Source: Acetobacter ghanensis (GTDB lineage: Bacteria > Pseudomonadota > Alphaproteobacteria > Acetobacterales > Acetobacteraceae). From it: 64,000 nt of DNA. Positions 54,909 to 64,000 of the stretch are shown here, piece after piece. The notes under the pieces were generated by a model. That model did not search any database. It was not told the origin of the DNA and worked only from the letters and a program-made list of their open reading frames with translations. The stretch lies in NCBI RefSeq assembly GCF_001499675.1, contig NZ_LN609302.1, positions 838,896 through 902,895 of the forward strand, read 5' to 3'. The translations under genes and the position numbers were made by a program. Every line of letters begins with the position of its first letter. Positions within the stretch are counted from its first letter, which is position 1.

Positions 54909-56504
54909 TTAACGCAGCACAAACTGCTGGAAAACGACCAGAACACCCATACAGAAGGTCAGGAACAGGCTGTGCTTGAACGTGCGCGCCAGTACAACAC
55001 CTTCCTGTCCTTTCAGGGATGTTACGGACACGCCTGTGGTAATGTTCTGGGGAGAAATCATTTTCCCCATGACCCCGCCAGAAGAATTGGCCGAGGCGAA
55101 CAGAACCGGGTCGAGCGAGAGCTGGTGCGCGGCGGCAACCTGTAGATTGCCGAACAGCGCATTGCCCGATGTGTCACTCCCGGTAAGAAATACGGCAATC
55201 CACCCCAGAAAGACCGAAACAAGCGGGAAGAACATTCCGGTGGAAGAAACCGCATACCCCAGCGTGTAGGTCATGCCCGAATAGTTCATTAAAAATGCCA
55301 GACCGATGGTTAGGGCAACGGTTACAATGGCCAGCCATGCCTGCCGCAATGTTGTGGCAATGGCCGCGCCAAACTGGCTGAGTGTGGTGCGTGTTAACAC
55401 GGCGCTTAGAATGGCGGCTACCAGAATGGCGGTGCCTGTGCCAAGGGGTTCAAACTTCCAGACCGCAGCATAAGCCGTTTTATACAGGGATATGAAAACA
55501 GCATTGTCCAGACCGGGCCAGTGCACGGGTAGCGCACCTATGCGGGCAATGTGCAGGGCATCCCACACAATAACCACGGCAATAACGGTAACCCACGGTA
55601 TCCAGCCTTGCCAGAGTGGAACCGGTGTTGCCTGAGCATGGGCATTTTCGTCCAGCTTGCTCAGGTCAATGGCATGGTCGGGATCTGGCTCAGGTTGCCA
55701 TACGCGCAGGAACAGGATGCTGGCGACCAGCGATACACTGGAAGACAGAACATTGCTCAGGCTGTACAGACCCGCGCCGGAAATAACCAGCAACGTCAAC
55801 CCAAAGCTACCCCCCGCAACCAGCAGAATAGGCCATGTCTGGCGTATGGAACGCCACCCGCCATAAAGCGCCATGACATAAAACGGAATAAGGCAGGCAA
55901 AGGGGGTAAGCTGGCGGCCAATGGTGGCCCCCAGCACATCTGGCGGCAGGCCGGTAATGGACCCCAGCACGGTTACGGGAATACCAAGCCCCCCAAAGGC
56001 CACGGGTGCGGAATTGAAGATGAGCACATAGGTCAGGGCATCCAGTGCGGGAAAACCCAGCAGGATCAGCAAAGCGCTTGTAATGGCAACAGGTGTGCCA
56101 AATCCGGCTACGCCTTCCAAAGCCGCACTAAAGCAGAAGCCCAGCACAATCAGCAGAATACGTCTGTCATTGGGAACATTCTGAATAAGCCAGCCCCGGA
56201 ATGCGTCAAACCGACCGTTGTGCACGGCAACGTTGAACAGCAGCAGGGCGCAGAATGCGATCCACATGACCGGAAGCAGGGAGAACACCACACCGTTGCT
56301 GATGCTGGCAAAGGCCAACCCCGGTGGTAGCCCCCATATGCCAATGGCAATAACCAGCCCGACCAGCAGCCCCCCCAGAGAGGACTGCCAGGCCGGTCGT
56401 CGTAAAACCCCCATCATGAAAAGAGTAACAAGAATGGGGCAGGCCGCTACAATAAAGGAAAGCAGTAGGCTGTGACCCACAGGAGCAAGAGGTTGTATGA
56501 ACAT
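54909..56504 (-). CDS. L-lactate permease, LctP family
   Basis: A 531-residue membrane protein with about twelve or more hydrophobic segments. The segments EGVAGFGTPVAITSALLILLG and GSDTSGNALFGNLQVAAA are conserved in LctP/GlcA-type permeases, which import lactate or glycolate with protons. I choose ATG at 56504 because GAGAA lies 7 bases upstream; a TTG 12 bases earlier is in frame. Lactate uptake fits an acetic acid bacterium that oxidises lactate via pyruvate and the decarboxylase also in this window. Divergent to the sorbosone-type dehydrogenase gene. Confidence 0.93.
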   Translation of the reverse strand: MFIQPLAPVGHSLLLSFIVAACPILVTLFMMGVLRRPAWQSSLGGLLVGLVIAIGIWGLPPGLAFASISNGVVFSLLPVMWIAFCALLLFNVAVHNGRFDAFRGWLIQNVPNDRRILLIVLGFCFSAALEGVAGFGTPVAITSALLILLGFPALDALTYVLIFNSAPVAFGGLGIPVTVLGSITGLPPDVLGATIGRQLTPFACLIPFYVMALYGGWRSIRQTWPILLVAGGSFGLTLLVISGAGLYSLSNVLSSSVSLVASILFLRVWQPEPDPDHAIDLSKLDENAHAQATPVPLWQGWIPWVTVIAVVIVWDALHIARIGALPVHWPGLDNAVFISLYKTAYAAVWKFEPLGTGTAILVAAILSAVLTRTTLSQFGAAIATTLRQAWLAIVTVALTIGLAFLMNYSGMTYTLGYAVSSTGMFFPLVSVFLGWIAVFLTGSDTSGNALFGNLQVAAAHQLSLDPVLFASANSSGGVMGKMISPQNITTGVSVTSLKGQEGVVLARTFKHSLFLTFCMGVLVVFQQFVLR

Positions 56505-56729
56505 GATTGTTCTCAAATAAGGCGTTGTGCCTCTCTCGTTATGTAGAGAGTAGTTGAAGTAACGCGTGCTTGCATGACTGGATGCAATAAAACTTCTTGT
56601 TATATCACGCGCACCATCCTGCTGATCTTCTGGTCTTGTGGGGCAGCTGGGTGTTTATGCGAACTTGTATCCGCACGCTGCGTTGAGGTCGGGGAGACAC
56701 GTAGCATTGGGTAGGATAGGGGTAGGTTG

Positions 56730-58067
56730 ATGAGCAGACGAAATATGTGGATGGCCGGGGGCGCGCTGGTCGTGCTTGTTGCGGCCGTGGGGGGAGTGGT
56801 TCAGTACTCCCGTAGCGAGAGCGCAAACCTTGCTGTTGAGCAGGGCACAGGACCAACCCCGATGCTCCCTGCACCGGATGGACGGCCTTTACCCACGGTC
56901 AACATTGCCCGTCCAATTGGATGGAAAAACGGTGAGCATCCAACACCAGCCGCCGGGCTGGAAGTTGCTGCCTTTGCCACCAACCTTGATCATCCCCGCT
57001 GGCTGTATTCTTTGCCGAATGGCGATGTGTTGGTGGCGCAGAGTAACTCTCCGGGAACGGATATCCAGACATTCAAGAACCGTATTGCCAGTTTTGTCAT
57101 GGGCGCTGTTGGAGCAGGTGACCCTAGCCCCAACAGGATTGTTCTGCTGCGGGATGAAAAAGGTACGGGCAAAGCCACCCTGCAAACGGTGCTATTGGAC
57201 CACCTTTATTCCCCTTTTGGCATGGCTCTGGTGGGGAATGACCTGTACGTGGCAAATGCCAATGCCATTCTGAAATTTCCATACCACGAGGGGGATACGC
57301 ACATTACGGCCCCCCCGGTAAAAGTGACGGACCTGCCCGCAGGGTATAACCACCATTGGACCAAAAACATTCTGGCCAGTCTAGATGGACGGTTCTTGTA
57401 CGTTACCGTTGGGTCCAACAGTAATGTGGCCGAACACGGCATGGATGTGGAAGAAGGCCGGGCCCGTATTGATAGGGTTGACCTACAGACCGGAAAGTTA
57501 ACGCCATACGCAACCGGTTTGCGTAACCCCAATGGTATGGGGTGGGAGCCGCAGACTGGCGCATTGTGGGTGGCAGTTAATGAGCGGGATGAGATCGGGA
57601 GTGATCTTGTGCCCGATTATATGACATCGGTTAAAGAGGGCGGTTTTTATGGCTGGCCTTACAGTTATTATGGCCAACATGTTGATGTGCGTGTGCATCC
57701 ACCCCGGCCGGAACTGGTTGCCTCGGCTGTGGTGCCAGATTACGCGCTTGGTCCGCATACCGCCTCACTCGGGCTGACGTTTACAGATACAGCCCGGCTG
57801 CTCCCTGATACAATGCAGCACGGTGTTATGGTTGGTCAGCACGGGTCATGGAACAGGCGGCCCAAAAGTGGGTATAGGGTCGTTTATATTCCCTTTAACG
57901 CCGGTCAACCCCAAGGGATGCCGCAGGAAGTGCTGACTGGGTTTTTAACCCCGGATCAGGAACATGTGCATGGTCGTCCTGTTGGAGTTGCGGTTGACCA
58001 GTCTGGCGCACTGCTTGTTGCGGATGATGTGGGTAATACCGTTTGGCGTGTGACCGGGGAGCAATAG
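56730..58067 (+). CDS. PQQ-dependent sorbosone dehydrogenase-like protein
   Basis: A 445-residue soluble quinoprotein with an N-terminal anchor or signal (residues 6-22). It has the beta-propeller signature of the glucose/sorbosone dehydrogenase family: [18 protein letters not shown] near residue 85, [31 protein letters not shown], and [17 protein letters not shown] near the end. Family members oxidise L-sorbosone to 2-keto-L-gulonate or other aldoses in the periplasm with PQQ. The start is ATG directly behind a TTG, with AGGATAGGGGTAGG upstream. It lies opposite a lactate permease. Substrate is not certain. Confidence 0.88.
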   Translation: MSRRNMWMAGGALVVLVAAVGGVVQYSRSESANLAVEQGTGPTPMLPAPDGRPLPTVNIARPIGWKNGEHPTPAAGLEVAAFATNLDHPRWLYSLPNGDVLVAQSNSPGTDIQTFKNRIASFVMGAVGAGDPSPNRIVLLRDEKGTGKATLQTVLLDHLYSPFGMALVGNDLYVANANAILKFPYHEGDTHITAPPVKVTDLPAGYNHHWTKNILASLDGRFLYVTVGSNSNVAEHGMDVEEGRARIDRVDLQTGKLTPYATGLRNPNGMGWEPQTGALWVAVNERDEIGSDLVPDYMTSVKEGGFYGWPYSYYGQHVDVRVHPPRPELVASAVVPDYALGPHTASLGLTFTDTARLLPDTMQHGVMVGQHGSWNRRPKSGYRVVYIPFNAGQPQGMPQEVLTGFLTPDQEHVHGRPVGVAVDQSGALLVADDVGNTVWRVTGEQ

Positions 58068-58217
58068 CGGGTTTTTGCGAGGGGGATGTTTGGTTTTTTG
58101 TGTCCTTGCATCCCGGATAGGATGATGGAACTCTGTGTGCAGAAAACTGACGGAATGCACAAATTCTGTTCAGTTTTTGCAATATGGGGCGGGTGTGCCC
58201 TGTAAAAGGGGTCATCC

Positions 58218-59405
58218 ATGAAGTCTGTATCGCGTTTTGTTGTTGCTGTTTCCATGCTCGCACTGGCTGCGTGCCAGACGCCACCTCAGCCCAAATCACC
58301 TTCTGCTCCCGTTCAGGTTTCCGGCGCATTGATGCAATATCAACCCTTGGCAGCCGATCTGGGCGTTACGGGGAGTGGCCCCTCCTACAGCATAAAGTAT
58401 TTATCCACTAACGGGGTTACTGGCGCAGGTCTGGTGCCTGTAACGGGTGTTGTTATTTACCCTGCAGGGCAAGCGCCCAAGGGTGGGTGGCCGGTTGTGG
58501 CATGGGCCCACGGCACTGTGGGTATTGCACACAGTTGCGCACCATCGCTTAACCCGCGCTCTCCGCGGGACCAGACATATCTGGCCGAGTGGCTGCACCG
58601 CGGTTTTGCTATTGTCGCCACGGATTACCAAGGCTTGGGGGGTGAGGGCACACACCCTTATCTGAACGCCAGAGCCGAGGCCTATAGTGTGCTGGATAGT
58701 GTTAGGGCTGCTTTGGCCAGTCTGCCAGATTTGAGCAACAATATCATGATTGTCGGGCAGTCTCAGGGGGGAGGGGCTGCATTTGCCTCCGCAGCTTATG
58801 CTCCCGTATATGCCCCGGCGCTGCATATACGGGGGGTGGTTGCTACGGGCATTCCCTACATGTCTCCCGATGTTATTAAAGCCGTACTCCATGCCAAACC
58901 GCAGAATAGTGCGAGCGGGATAGACCCTGTGGTGGCCTATGCCTTGCTGATTGGGGCATCGCAAGCAGGGCTGGACCCAGCGTTTAAGCCGGAACAGGCT
59001 TTTACAGAACGGGCTATGCCCGCATTCCATGCCGCATCGGAAATTTGCGCGCGTCCTCTTATGGAGCAGATCAAAACCGAAGGGCTGACACGGGCCAACG
59101 CGTTCAAACCGACATTGGCGCAAGCCTTGGCGCCTGCCATAAAGGCCATGGAATTTCCGACACTCCGGTTGAATGTCCCCTTATTTGTAGGGATTGGCGC
59201 AACGGATAGGGATGTTGCCCCTCAAGGGCAGCTTATGTTGGTAAAGGATGCCTGTCAGGCAGGCACCGTTGTGCAGGCACACTTGTATAAGGGGCAGGAC
59301 CATTCGCAGGCGGTTCTGGCATCCATGCAAGATTCTGCTGCTTTTACAAACGCGGTCATGAATGGGGAGGCCGTGCAGCCCGTGTGTAAACCCGTGGCAC
59401 AGTAA
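58218..59405 (+). CDS. Secreted lipase/esterase-like lipoprotein
   Basis: A 395-residue envelope alpha/beta hydrolase. A signal with lipobox ALAAC (Cys19) is followed by a serine-hydrolase domain: VVAWAHGTVGIAHSCAP, the nucleophile elbow VGQSQGGGAAF (Ser near residue 178), and a C-terminal His in KGQDHSQAVL. The pattern resembles the secretory lipase (LIP) family that hydrolyses fats or esters. Single-gene unit with a stem after the stop. The substrate is unknown. Confidence 0.82.
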   Translation: MKSVSRFVVAVSMLALAACQTPPQPKSPSAPVQVSGALMQYQPLAADLGVTGSGPSYSIKYLSTNGVTGAGLVPVTGVVIYPAGQAPKGGWPVVAWAHGTVGIAHSCAPSLNPRSPRDQTYLAEWLHRGFAIVATDYQGLGGEGTHPYLNARAEAYSVLDSVRAALASLPDLSNNIMIVGQSQGGGAAFASAAYAPVYAPALHIRGVVATGIPYMSPDVIKAVLHAKPQNSASGIDPVVAYALLIGASQAGLDPAFKPEQAFTERAMPAFHAASEICARPLMEQIKTEGLTRANAFKPTLAQALAPAIKAMEFPTLRLNVPLFVGIGATDRDVAPQGQLMLVKDACQAGTVVQAHLYKGQDHSQAVLASMQDSAAFTNAVMNGEAVQPVCKPVAQ

Positions 59406-59445
59406 CCTCCCCTAAAATAGCAGGGAGAGGCTAGGGTTACTTTTC
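59402..59445 (+). terminator. Putative terminator after lipase-like gene
   Basis: An outer stem GTAACC/GGTTAC (59402-59407 and 59435-59440) encloses CTCCC/GGGAG, and TTTTC follows. It overlaps the stop codons of two convergent genes, so it can serve both. Confidence 0.5.
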
Positions 59446-59850
59446 TTCGCCAAACTGGATGTCCTGATCCCGGCCCGTGGGAAGCGGGCCAGCATCAGGC
59501 TGGCAGGGGAAGGAAGGGGCATTTAACGGGTCCGGATCTTCCCCGTCATTGGGAAAAGGCCGACTACTGGCATGACCGTGGGCTGTATCCATGCCAAAGC
59601 TGTTCATGGCCTGTTGCATACCCATGCCCGCCATCCCTGCACCCATTCCGCCTGCTCCGGGTATGGCATTGAGCGCCATAGGCGCCATATGGCCCAGATT
59701 GCTCCCAAAGCTGCTGACGATCTGACCATGCAGGCCTGAACGCTCAACGTGGCGCTGGCAGGTTGTGTTGGCATCATTGGGCGGGGAGTGGGAGCAACCA
59801 GCAGCTAAAAGGCTGGTCAGGGCGCATACAGCAAAAACACGTCTGTGCAT
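59437..59850 (-). CDS. Small Gly/Met-rich lipoprotein
   Basis: A 137-residue protein with lipobox LLAAGC (Cys19). The middle is made of a Gly-Met-Ala stretch (GAGGMGAGMAGMGMQQAM), and the end is rich in Pro and Asp with two more cysteines (one at TTCQRH, one in FPCQPD). No family is recognised. It may be anchored to the outer membrane; the two cysteines could form a disulfide. It is convergent with the lipase-like gene. Confidence 0.65.
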   Translation of the reverse strand: MHRRVFAVCALTSLLAAGCSHSPPNDANTTCQRHVERSGLHGQIVSSFGSNLGHMAPMALNAIPGAGGMGAGMAGMGMQQAMNSFGMDTAHGHASSRPFPNDGEDPDPLNAPSFPCQPDAGPLPTGRDQDIQFGEEK

Positions 59851-59981
59851 GGATTGTCTCGTGTTGGTTCACTATGCAGGCAGGAGGGTATGCCTGACTT
59901 GAGCCATACAAGAAAGTTGCACAGAGCCAAGACGAAATATCTTGCTTTGGGCAATTTTTTAATTTTAGTATCGGGAAGGAG

Positions 59982-60058
59982 TGGTGCACCCGAGAGGACT
60001 CGAACCTCTAACCCCCAGATTCGTAGTCTGGTGCTCTATCCAGTTGAGCTACGGGTGC
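59982..60058 (-). tRNA. tRNA-Arg (anticodon ACG)
   Basis: Read on the minus strand it begins GCACCCGTAGCTCAACTGG and ends CGGGTGCA plus an encoded CCA. The anticodon stem CCAGA/TCTGG holds the loop CTACGAA, giving ACG. The T-arm is GGTTCGAGTCC. About 77 bases with CCA. Confidence 0.96.
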
Positions 60059-60129
60059 GCCGTGAGGGGGTATTTAGCCGAGCATTCTGACTCCGGCAAC
60101 CCCTAAATTTTGTTTTTTTGAAATTTTTT

Positions 60130-60576
60130 CTAGTTTCGCCCCATAAAGTTATCCATCGGATGGTTCTCCGGGCGGCGGAGCGTAATGTGTGCCCGGCAGG
60201 TGGGGGTGCCATAGACGCCTTCGAACGTGTCATCTACGGGGTGTGCCTCAAAAACCATTGGCAGGGTCTGCTTGCGAGCATCCTGCAAAATGAGCTGGGC
60301 ATGGTAGTGCTGGCGTTCCTTGTTGGGGACGCCACGCAAAACAAGGTTACTTGTTTCGGGCACAAAAATCATTTTTGTCGGTTTGATCTGCATATAGGAC
60401 AGACCCTGAGTCGGGCAGTCCCGGCCTTTGTCCGTTACCAGCGTACCAATCCACTCCCCATAAGGGTCGTTGGCGGCAGAGGTGGCTGCCTGCGCCGGAG
60501 GGGGGCTATGCAGGCCTGTCCACCCCATAACCAATAGGGTGCAAAATCCCCATAGTTGTAAGCGCCTGTCTCGCAT
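60130..60576 (-). CDS. Hypothetical secreted protein
   Basis: A 148-residue protein with a signal peptide (LQLWGFCTLLVMGWTG... cleaved near AQA at about residue 30). The mature part (DPYGEWIGTLVTDKGRDCPTQG) has two cysteines that may pair, and looks like a small beta-rich periplasmic protein, but I know no family name. ATG at 60576 has AGGAG upstream and gives the signal peptide directly. It lies between tRNA-Arg and the divergent guaA gene. Confidence 0.65.
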   Translation of the reverse strand: MRDRRLQLWGFCTLLVMGWTGLHSPPPAQAATSAANDPYGEWIGTLVTDKGRDCPTQGLSYMQIKPTKMIFVPETSNLVLRGVPNKERQHYHAQLILQDARKQTLPMVFEAHPVDDTFEGVYGTPTCRAHITLRRPENHPMDNFMGRN

Positions 60577-60802
60577 TGTCAGCGTCTCCTGTGCCGTTGA
60601 CCTGAATCTGGGATCATAAATGGGTTGTGGCAAGGGCGTGCAGATAACAGATTCAGGCTTTAATCTGGTTTTATAGGGTGACGAGTGCGCTGCATGGCTT
60701 TATATCCGCTCTCATACTCATTAGCGGTGGGCCCAGAAGTTGTGTTGTCGCCACTGCACAAGAAAGCCAACCCTGACGCAGACCAGAAAGAACCATATAC
60801 CC

Positions 60803-62401
60803 ATGTCCGATGCCGCTCAGCCCGCTTCACTCGTTGTGTTGGATGAAGCCTTGCACCATGACCGTATTCTGATTCTGGATTTTGGTAGTCAGGTCACACA
60901 GCTGATTGCCCGCCGTGTGCGCGAAAGTGGCGTATATTGCGAAATCTGGCCATTTACGACGGACGCTGAAAAAATTCGCTCTTTTGCACCGCGTGGCATT
61001 ATTCTGTCCGGTGGGCCTGCAAGTGTGAATGGCCCGGATGCGCCCAGAATTCCCGATGTGGTGTTTGAGATGGCCGTGCCCGTTCTGGGTATCTGCTATG
61101 GCCAGCAGGCCATGTGCAAACAGTTGGGTGGTGAAGTCGAAAGTGGTGAACACCGCGAGTTCGGCCGTGCGTTTGTTGATATTGTAGAAGATTGCGCCCT
61201 GTTCCGTGGTGCATGGGCACGCGGTGGGCGCGAGCAGGTCTGGATGAGCCACGGGGACCGGGTAGTTGCCCTGCCGCCGGGCTTCCGCACTGTGGCAGTT
61301 AGTCAGGGTGCTCCATTTGCTGTTATCGCAGATGAGGGACGCCGCCTGTATGGTGTGCAGTTCCACCCCGAAGTGGTGCATACGCCACATGGTGCGGCTC
61401 TGCTGGAGAACTTTACGCATAATGTTGCGGGTTGCTCCGGGTCCTGGACCATGGCGGGTTTCCGTGAAATGGAAATTGCCCGTATTCGCAAGCAGGTTGG
61501 TTCTGGCAAGGTGATCTGTGGTCTGTCCGGTGGGGTGGACTCTTCTGTTGCCGCCGTGCTGATCCATGAGGCTATTGGTGAACAACTGACCTGCATTTTT
61601 GTGGATCACGGCATGCTCCGTGCCGGGGAGGCGGAAGACGTTATCAAAACCTTCCGTGGCCAGTTCAATATTCAGCTGATCCACCGGGATGCGTCCGATA
61701 TTTTCCTTGCCGCACTTGATGGCGTGACGGACCCGGAAATCAAACGCAAGACCATTGGTCGCCTGTTTGTGGAAGTGTTTGAGGAAGAAGCCGTCAAACT
61801 TGGAGGCGCGCAGTTCCTTGCGCAGGGCACGCTCTACCCGGATGTTATTGAAAGTGTCAGCTTTACGGGTGGACCGTCTGTTACCATCAAGTCTCATCAT
61901 AACGTTGGTGGGTTGCCCGAACGCATGAACATGCAGCTAGTCGAGCCGCTGCGTGAACTGTTTAAAGATGAAGTGCGTGATCTGGGGCGTGAACTCGGTA
62001 TTCCCGAAGTCATCGTTGGGCGGCATCCTTTCCCCGGTCCGGGTCTTGCCATTCGTATTCCTGGCAATATCACGCGGGAAAAGCTGGATCTGCTCCGTAA
62101 GGTCGATACCATCTTTTTGGAAGAAATTCGGTCAGCAGGTCTGTACGACGCCATCTGGCAGGCTTTTGCCGTGCTGCTGCCGGTCCGCACTGTTGGCGTG
62201 ATGGGCGATGGTCGTACTTACGATCAGGCTTGTGCACTCCGGGCTGTTACCAGCACGGATGGTATGACAGCAGATGTCTATCCGTTCGACATGAGCTTCC
62301 TGACAAAGGTGGCGGGGCGCATTGTGAACGAAGTGCGTGGTATTAACCGCGTCACTTACGACATTACGTCCAAACCCCCCGGCACCATTGAGTGGGAATA
62401 A
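60803..62401 (+). CDS. guaA: GMP synthase (glutamine-hydrolysing)
   Basis: A 532-residue cytoplasmic enzyme that aminates XMP to GMP. The N-terminal amidotransferase domain has the nucleophile Cys in [10 protein letters not shown], and QFHPEVVHT holds the His and Glu of the triad. The synthetase domain begins at about residue 215 with the P-loop [10 protein letters not shown], followed by the C-terminal dimer domain. ATG at 60803 is the family-like start; an upstream frame of 21 codons has no ribosome site. It is followed by a strong terminator. Confidence 0.97.
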   Translation: MSDAAQPASLVVLDEALHHDRILILDFGSQVTQLIARRVRESGVYCEIWPFTTDAEKIRSFAPRGIILSGGPASVNGPDAPRIPDVVFEMAVPVLGICYGQQAMCKQLGGEVESGEHREFGRAFVDIVEDCALFRGAWARGGREQVWMSHGDRVVALPPGFRTVAVSQGAPFAVIADEGRRLYGVQFHPEVVHTPHGAALLENFTHNVAGCSGSWTMAGFREMEIARIRKQVGSGKVICGLSGGVDSSVAAVLIHEAIGEQLTCIFVDHGMLRAGEAEDVIKTFRGQFNIQLIHRDASDIFLAALDGVTDPEIKRKTIGRLFVEVFEEEAVKLGGAQFLAQGTLYPDVIESVSFTGGPSVTIKSHHNVGGLPERMNMQLVEPLRELFKDEVRDLGRELGIPEVIVGRHPFPGPGLAIRIPGNITREKLDLLRKVDTIFLEEIRSAGLYDAIWQAFAVLLPVRTVGVMGDGRTYDQACALRAVTSTDGMTADVYPFDMSFLTKVAGRIVNEVRGINRVTYDITSKPPGTIEWE

Positions 62402-62434
62402 GCCGCAAGGCTGTTAAGGACGGCTGAATAGGTT

Positions 62435-62474
62435 AAAAACAGGGTGTATCCTTTATGGTGCACCCTGTTTTTTT
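62435..62474 (+). terminator. Rho-independent terminator of guaA
   Basis: AAAAACAGGGTG (62435-62446) pairs with CACCCTGTTTTT starting at 62461, with a 14-base loop and a seven-T tail. It starts 33 bases beyond the guaA stop. Confidence 0.88.
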
Positions 62475-62504
62475 ATGGGTATGAATAACTGACAGGCAAA
62501 ATAA

Positions 62505-63236
62505 TTAAGATTTTTGCCGGCAAATAAAAATCACTGAAAACGAAAGTGTTTTGGGGAGCCAGTCAAACGGGTTGGTATGGGTTTCCGTTATAGGCATATT
62601 ATGGCGGATGGTCTGTGCGAGCCATCGCCAGTCGAACCCTTTATGGCCGATGCCGTGTGTTTCCACTTTATCCAGATTGAAGAGCCCCGCGTGTAGGGTT
62701 TCCCTCCATTTGTACTCCTTGTGCCGCATGTAGCCCGTAAGGAGTGACCCAATATTTTTAAGAAAAACAATAGGGCCAACTTCATTTGGGACAGAACACA
62801 TAAAAGCAGCAGGTTTTGCTCGTGCTATGTGTTCAATAAGTCGGACAACAATACTTTCGGGAATATGTTCGAGGGACTCCAGTGCAATAATAACATCCAC
62901 ATTCTGGAGTTCATTGTAGTGATTTGTCACCGAGTCATGAATTATTCTAAAATTACTGTATTTTGAATATCTTGCCTTGGCAGTTCGCACCAGTTCCTCG
63001 TCAAGGTCGATGCCCACATAGTCAATATTAAAACGGGACTGCAGCACATCAAAAGCCTTGGCATGTGCACAACCAATATCGACAACCTTTAAAGGTCTGG
63101 ATGGGTTTTTGAGGGAGAGGTCATTAAATAAAGCAATTAAATGCTTGTATCGGGTGCCATGTAGGCGTGAAACGAGTGGGTTGAAATTCTGGATTTTTTC
63201 GTAACGTGTTAAATTCGTCTCTGGCTTCTTCATCAA
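62505..63236 (-). CDS. Class I SAM-dependent methyltransferase
   Basis: A 243-residue protein with a Rossmann methyltransferase core: KVVDIGCAHAKAFDVL (motif I) near residue 50, VGIDLDEELV, then VDVIIALESLEHIPE. The acceptor is unknown; such proteins methylate small molecules, lipids or quinones. The gene is visibly richer in A and T than its neighbours, with codons such as AAT, ATT and AAA favoured, which suggests horizontal transfer. A methionine pair at the start (MMKKPE) leaves the exact first residue open. No neighbouring biosynthetic genes are seen. Confidence 0.82.
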   Translation of the reverse strand: MMKKPETNLTRYEKIQNFNPLVSRLHGTRYKHLIALFNDLSLKNPSRPLKVVDIGCAHAKAFDVLQSRFNIDYVGIDLDEELVRTAKARYSKYSNFRIIHDSVTNHYNELQNVDVIIALESLEHIPESIVVRLIEHIARAKPAAFMCSVPNEVGPIVFLKNIGSLLTGYMRHKEYKWRETLHAGLFNLDKVETHGIGHKGFDWRWLAQTIRHNMPITETHTNPFDWLPKTLSFSVIFICRQKS

Positions 63237-63297
63237 AACATCTTTGAATCACTATAGCTGTGTCAGTAACGCTCAATATCGGGAGCGATGAATGTCA

Positions 63298-63519
63298 TTA
63301 TGAGCATTCTTTGCGGGGAGGGCGGTTGTGCCAGTCTATGCTGACATCGGACAGCCACAGCGTTAGGGCGGAGACAACCAGCCAGAGAAGGCCGGGGAAA
63401 ATATTCAAGTCCTGAATAACAACAACGCCAATACAAAACGCCGCAATGGAAATAGTCAGGTTAATAATGCAGCAGAAGACCGCTATGGGCCAACTTTTGG
63501 GGAGACCGGGTTTTGCCAT
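63298..63519 (-). CDS. Small two-helix membrane protein
   Basis: A 73-residue protein with two hydrophobic segments (about residues 11-36 and 40-58) and a short charged tail (WHNRPPRKECS). No family recognised. It lies between the methyltransferase and the cysteine synthase gene on the same strand; gaps are 61 and 159 bases. The clean two-helix pattern is the main reason for calling it. Confidence 0.5.
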   Translation of the reverse strand: MAKPGLPKSWPIAVFCCIINLTISIAAFCIGVVVIQDLNIFPGLLWLVVSALTLWLSDVSIDWHNRPPRKECS

Positions 63520-63624
63520 TGCTCTTCACGCCTGAAAACTGGTGCGTGCTCCCTGAACGAGGAATAAAACAAACTGATATTCAGGACTGTTCTGCAAAAC
63601 CATAACACTCCTGAATATTATGGG

Positions 63625-63667
63625 GCATGGCAGAAAGGAGCTTGTGACAGACCCCTTTTTGCCATGC
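63625..63667. terminator. Long imperfect hairpin downstream of cysteine synthase
   Basis: GCATGGCA-G-AAAGG pairs with CCTTT-T-TGCCATGC over 14 positions around a 15-base loop. It lies 12 bases after the cysteine synthase stop and has no T-run on that strand. It might end the transcript or form a stable RNA 3' end. Confidence 0.5.
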
Positions 63668-63678
63668 TGTTTAACACC

Positions 63679-64000
63679 TTACTGATCAAGCCAAGGTGCG
63701 ACTGGCAGATTTTTTTCACGTAGGAAGGTCGGGTTGAACAGTTTGGATTCATACCGGGCCCCACCGTCGGCCAGAATGGTGACAATCCTATGGCCCGGGC
63801 CAAGCTTGCGGGCCGTACGGATGGCTGCCGCCACGTTAATGCCCGAAGACCCACCAACAGAAATGCCTTCCTCACCCAGCAGGCTGTAAATAACGTCCAG
63901 AGCCTCGGGGTCGGGAATACGCTCTGCATCGTCAATTGGCGCGCCTTCAAGGTTTCCAGTCACGCGGGACTGGCCAATACCTTCGGTAATGGAAGACCCC
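63679..64000 (-). CDS. cysK: Cysteine synthase, C-terminal part (cut by window edge)
   Basis: The last 106 residues of a PLP-dependent cysteine synthase (O-acetylserine sulfhydrylase). The frame is open to the right edge, with SITEGIGQSRVTGNLEG followed by GEEGISVGGSSGINVAAA (phosphate-site Gly/Ser segment), GHRIVTILADGGARYESKLF and the PVAPWLDQ end. The catalytic lysine and substrate loop lie beyond the edge. It is the last step of cysteine synthesis from O-acetylserine and sulfide. The GTG at 63963 is only an internal codon, not the start. Confidence 0.93.
   Translation of the reverse strand, partial: GSSITEGIGQSRVTGNLEGAPIDDAERIPDPEALDVIYSLLGEEGISVGGSSGINVAAAIRTARKLGPGHRIVTILADGGARYESKLFNPTFLREKNLPVAPWLDQ

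Noticed and set aside
59982..60058. tRNA-Arg as an integration site for a mobile element
   Set aside because: I found no integrase gene or partial tRNA repeat near it, so there is no support beyond the tRNA itself.

Overview
This window looks like chromosome from an acetic acid bacterium of the genus Acetobacter (Alphaproteobacteria, Acetobacteraceae). The main evidence is a bacterial pyruvate decarboxylase, a five-helix membrane-bound PQQ dehydrogenase, a soluble sorbosone-dehydrogenase-like PQQ enzyme, a fused transaldolase/glucose-6-phosphate isomerase, and a pentose phosphate locus without glycolytic genes. All of these are typical of Acetobacter/Gluconobacter. I see no insertion sequence, prophage, CRISPR array or rRNA, so this is mostly ordinary core chromosome with a few accessory patches. 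Species cannot be fixed from the sequence alone.

Layout. 0.3-7.3 kb: acyl-CoA thioesterase, OprB-type porin, pyruvate decarboxylase and a membrane PQQ dehydrogenase, i.e. periplasmic sugar/polyol oxidation and pyruvate/acetaldehyde metabolism. 7.4-12.5 kb: a sulfur cluster with an ArsC-like reductase, a SulP permease, a TauE/SafE exporter, a persulfide-dioxygenase-like hydrolase and, divergently, a 1-Cys peroxiredoxin overlapping an ArsR/BigR-like repressor. 12.5-17.8 kb: 3-methyladenine glycosylase, then an AaeXAB-like four-gene efflux operon (DUF1656, HlyD, FUSC, TolC). 17.9-26.4 kb: a HIT/ArsC-like fusion, bacterioferritin, a lipoprotein lipase plus DUF4105 pair, a degenerate histidine phosphatase, LysE exporter, IclR regulator, HbpS/GlcG-like protein and MFS transporter.

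26.6-35.4 kb: tRNA-Glu, then a minus-strand series of DUF1489 protein, HemW, Kup, YggS, quinone oxidoreductase, ClC channel and an orphan metal-chelate binding protein. 35.5-45.1 kb: a pentose phosphate/gluconate operon read tkt, tal-pgi, gnd, HAD, pgl, rpiA, gntK, then a small ORF, with two strong intercistronic hairpins. It links gluconate uptake and oxidation to interconversion of C5/C6/C7 sugar phosphates. Zwf and rpe are not in the window.

45.4-64 kb: ankyrin protein, HisC, ZntB-like transporter, a transglycosylase with SPOR domain, an lgt-midA-pgeF-lipoprotein operon, a quinol monooxygenase-like protein, lactate permease, PQQ sorbosone dehydrogenase-like protein, a secreted lipase-like protein, tRNA-Arg, GuaA, an AT-richer methyltransferase, and the 3' part of cysteine synthase cut by the window edge.

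I did not find a clear new multi-gene system. The best leads are the HIT/ArsC fusion whose junction is an A7 tract next to an internal ribosome site, the sulfur cluster whose repressor keeps only one cysteine, the DUF4105/lipase pair, the small lipoprotein tied to lgt, and the intercistronic hairpins of the pentose phosphate operon.
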